Below, one piece after another: positions 62,041 to 64,000 of a DNA stretch of 64,000 bases (position 1 is the stretch's first letter; every line of letters begins with the position of its first letter). The notes below the pieces were generated by a model. That model was given only the letters and a program-made list of their open reading frames with translations. It was not told the DNA's origin and ran no database searches. The stretch is from positions 434,001-498,000 of the forward strand of contig NZ_JBIBGL010000003.1 in assembly GCF_042956465.1 (NCBI RefSeq), read 5' to 3'. Source of the stretch: Embleya sp042956465 (GTDB lineage: Bacteria > Actinomycetota > Actinomycetes > Streptomycetales > Streptomycetaceae). The position numbers and the translations under genes were made by a program.

Positions 62041-62874
62041 TCAGACGCCGACGCGGAAGCGGGTGAAGCGCTTGACCTTGACGCCGGCCTCGTCCAGGAC
62101 CTTGCCCACGGACTTCTTGCTGTCCTTGGCGAACGCCTGGTCGAGCAGCACGTTCTCCTTGAAGAAGCCGGTCACCCGGCCCTCGACGATCTTGCCGAGG
62201 GCTGCCTCGGGCTTGCCCTCCTCGCGCGCGGTGGCCTCGGCCACGCGACGCTCGTTCTCGACCGTCTCGGCCGGCACGTCCTCGCGGTTGAGCACGGTGG
62301 GCGAGAACGCGGCGATGTGCTGCGCGACGTCCTTGGCGACCTCGGCGTTGGCGCCGTCCAGCTCGATCAGCACGCCGATCTGCGCGGGCAGGTCGGGGCT
62401 GGTCTTGTGCAGGTACGCGGCGACGAAGCCGTCGGCGTACTGCGCGAAGCGGTCCAGCACGATCTTCTCGCCGAGCGTGACGTTGGCGTCGTCCACGTAC
62501 TGCTGGACGGTCTTGCCGGCCTCGATCTCGCTCGCGAGCAGCGCGGCGATGTCGGCGGGCGAGGTCTTGGCGACGTGGGCGGCGATCGCCTCGGCGGCCT
62601 CGATGAACTTCGGGCTCTTGGCCACGAAGTCGGTCTCACACTTGAGCTCGACCAGGACGCCGGACGCGTTGCCGTCGAGCAGCGCGACGACCGCACCGTT
62701 GGAGGCCGAGCGGCCCTCGCGCTTGGTGACGCCCTTCTGGCCCTTGACGCGAAGGATCTCGACAGCCTTGTCGACGTCACCTTCGGCCTCTTCGAGGGCC
62801 TTCTTGCAGTCCATCATGCCTGCGGCGGTGAGCTCACGGAGCTTCTTCACGTCCGCGGCGGAGAAGTTCGCCAT
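62041..62874 (-). CDS. tsf: Elongation factor Ts
   Basis: 277 aa, normal actinobacterial length. Nucleotide exchange factor for EF-Tu. N-terminal UBA-like domain MANFSAADVKKLRELTAAGMMDCKKALEEAEGDVDKAVEILRVKG, core with TDFVAKSPKF. It follows rpsB after a 205-bp spacer that contains an attenuator-like hairpin. The next gene on the strand is pyrH. Confidence 0.97.
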   Translation of the reverse strand: MANFSAADVKKLRELTAAGMMDCKKALEEAEGDVDKAVEILRVKGQKGVTKREGRSASNGAVVALLDGNASGVLVELKCETDFVAKSPKFIEAAEAIAAHVAKTSPADIAALLASEIEAGKTVQQYVDDANVTLGEKIVLDRFAQYADGFVAAYLHKTSPDLPAQIGVLIELDGANAEVAKDVAQHIAAFSPTVLNREDVPAETVENERRVAEATAREEGKPEAALGKIVEGRVTGFFKENVLLDQAFAKDSKKSVGKVLDEAGVKVKRFTRFRVGV

Positions 62875-63036
62875 GTCCTGATTCTCTCGTCTCTCGGGTC
62901 AGCGGCCCGGTTGCGCCGAGCGACTGCGGGTGAGGCTGTCGTCCCACCCGATGAAGGTCAAGGGGCTGTGCGGTATTCCGACACATACGGGGACGTACGC
63001 AGTACGTACGCACCGTGATCGGGTCCCGGCACAGGG

Positions 63037-63071
63037 CGAGGGGTACGCCGGCTGGGCCGCCGTACCCCTCG
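63037..63071 (-). terminator. Hairpin between rpsB and tsf
   Basis: Perfect 11-bp arms CGAGGGGTACG and CGTACCCCTCG with a 13-nt loop, 9 bp after the rpsB stop. An rpsB-tsf intergenic attenuator is common in bacteria, so partial termination is likely. The rest of the spacer contains a short repeat ACGTACG near 62993-63010. Confidence 0.75.
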
Positions 63072-63079
63072 ATCCAGGG

Positions 63080-64000
63080 TCAGACCTGCGGGTCGGCCTC
63101 GGTGGCCGGCGCGTCGGTGGCCGGCGCCTCGGCGGCGACCTCGGCCGCCGGAGCGGTCTCGGTGGCCTCGGCCTCGACATCGGCCTCGGTGACCGGGCCG
63201 GACTCGACGACCTCTTCGGCGGCGGGGGCGGCCTCGGCCGGAGCGGCCTCGTCCTTCTTGCCGGCCTCGAGCAGCTCGCGCTCCCAGTCGGCGAGGGGCT
63301 CGCCGACGGTGGCCTTGGTGTCGGCGGCGGCGCCACCGGCGCGCGACATGAGACCGTCGGCGACCGCGTCGGCGATCACGCGGGTGAGCAGCGTGACCGA
63401 GCGGATCGCGTCGTCGTTGCCCGGGATCTTGTAGTCGACCTCGTCGGGGTCACAGTTGGTGTCGAGGATCGCGACGACCGGGATGTGCAGCTTCCGGGCC
63501 TCGCCGACGCCGATGTGCTCCTTCTTGGTGTCCACGATCCACACGGCCGAAGGCACGCGCTGCATGTCGCGGATGCCGCCGAGGGTCTTCGCCAGCTTGT
63601 CCTTCTCGCGCTTGAGGACGAGCAGTTCCTTCTTCGTCATGCCCGAGCCGGCCACGTCGTCGAAGTCGAGCTGCTCGAGCTCCTTCAGGCGCTGGAGGCG
63701 CTTGTAGACCGTCGAGAAGTTGGTCAGCATGCCGCCGAGCCAGCGCTGGTTGACGTAGGGCATGCCCACGCGCGTCGCCTGCTCGGCGATCGCTTCCTGC
63801 GCCTGCTTCTTGGTGCCGACGAAGAGGATCGTGCCACCGTGGGCGACGGTCTCCTTGACGAACTCGTAGGCGCGGTCGATGTACGACAGCGACTGGAGCA
63901 GGTCGATGATGTAGATGCCGTTGCGCTCCGTGAAGATGAAGCGCTTCATCTTCGGGTTCCAGCGGCGGGTCTGGTGACCGAAGTGGACGCCGCTTTCCAG
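63080..64000 (-). CDS. rpsB: 30S ribosomal protein S2 (5' end beyond window)
   Basis: 306 residues are visible, reading in frame to the right edge, where the sequence is LESGVHFGHQTRRWNPKMKRFIFTERNG. About a dozen N-terminal residues are missing. Core blocks: GTILFVGTKKQAQEAIAEQA, YVNQRWLGGMLTNFSTV, VDTKKEHIGVGEARKLHIPVVAILDTNCDPDEVDYKIPGNDDAIRSV. The last 70 residues form an Ala/Glu-rich acidic tail (AAEEVVESGPVTEADVEAEATE) typical of streptomycetes. First of the rpsB-tsf pair. Confidence 0.97.
   Translation of the reverse strand: MESGVHFGHQTRRWNPKMKRFIFTERNGIYIIDLLQSLSYIDRAYEFVKETVAHGGTILFVGTKKQAQEAIAEQATRVGMPYVNQRWLGGMLTNFSTVYKRLQRLKELEQLDFDDVAGSGMTKKELLVLKREKDKLAKTLGGIRDMQRVPSAVWIVDTKKEHIGVGEARKLHIPVVAILDTNCDPDEVDYKIPGNDDAIRSVTLLTRVIADAVADGLMSRAGGAAADTKATVGEPLADWERELLEAGKKDEAAPAEAAPAAEEVVESGPVTEADVEAEATETAPAAEVAAEAPATDAPATEADPQV

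Overview
The window is high-GC actinobacterial DNA with Streptomyces-like gene content and order (Streptomycetaceae or a close relative, inferred from gene order and codon bias). A rimP-nusA-ylxR-infB operon lies at the left edge and an rpsB-tsf-pyrH-frr-cdsA-rlmN series at the right edge, both read on the minus strand. infB is cut by the left edge and rpsB by the right edge. No rRNA, tRNA, CRISPR array, insertion sequence, prophage or integrase was recognised.

Layout: 1-5063 holds translation factors (infB, ylxR, nusA, rimP). 5285-7154 is a tightly overlapping plus-strand trio: a small lipoprotein, a ferritin-like DUF4439 protein and an APH(6)-type kinase. 7182-11692 has two GNAT acetyltransferases and two overlapping secreted alpha/beta hydrolases of the tripeptidyl-aminopeptidase type. 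11926-15805 is dxr, a site-2 protease and ispG. 15934-25138 holds an acyl-CoA dehydrogenase, an aldehyde dehydrogenase, a PucR regulator, a membrane protein with a degenerate ATPase domain, and gabT. 25273-31334 holds a STAS protein, a PAP2 phosphatase, a nitronate monooxygenase-like protein, an APC permease, a tyrosine phosphatase and a metallophosphoesterase. 31545-41400 holds mmsA, a DAO-type oxidoreductase, potC/potB/potA-like transporter genes, an aminobutyraldehyde dehydrogenase-like gene and a second PucR. 41430-47359 holds a Ser/Thr kinase, an LPKTG surface protein, a geranylgeranyl reductase-family flavoprotein and a cation/proton antiporter. 47438-57713 holds the polyamine-binding lipoprotein, a second aminobutyraldehyde dehydrogenase, an Lrp regulator, a class III aminotransferase, a PNPOx-like protein, a second DAO oxidoreductase, a second tyrosine phosphatase and an atypical ABC pair. 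58091-64000 holds rlmN, cdsA, frr, pyrH, tsf and rpsB.

The middle 35 kb reads as a distributed polyamine/GABA utilisation region. It encodes uptake (binding protein plus PotABC, possibly the APC permease), amine oxidation or transamination (two DAO flavoenzymes, a class III aminotransferase), aldehyde oxidation (two aminobutyraldehyde dehydrogenase-like enzymes), GABA or beta-alanine transamination (gabT), and semialdehyde disposal (the 18-kb aldehyde dehydrogenase, MmsA). The order resembles the S. coelicolor polyamine region as I remember it; this was not checked.

The most notable unexplained signals are a TTTGTCCA box in four intergenic regions around the first PucR gene; a perfect 17-bp palindrome between the divergent aldehyde dehydrogenase and Lrp genes, with a 10-bp match upstream of the APC permease; a 15-bp palindrome in that same permease promoter; and two ATPase-like proteins that have lost motifs normally needed for catalysis.
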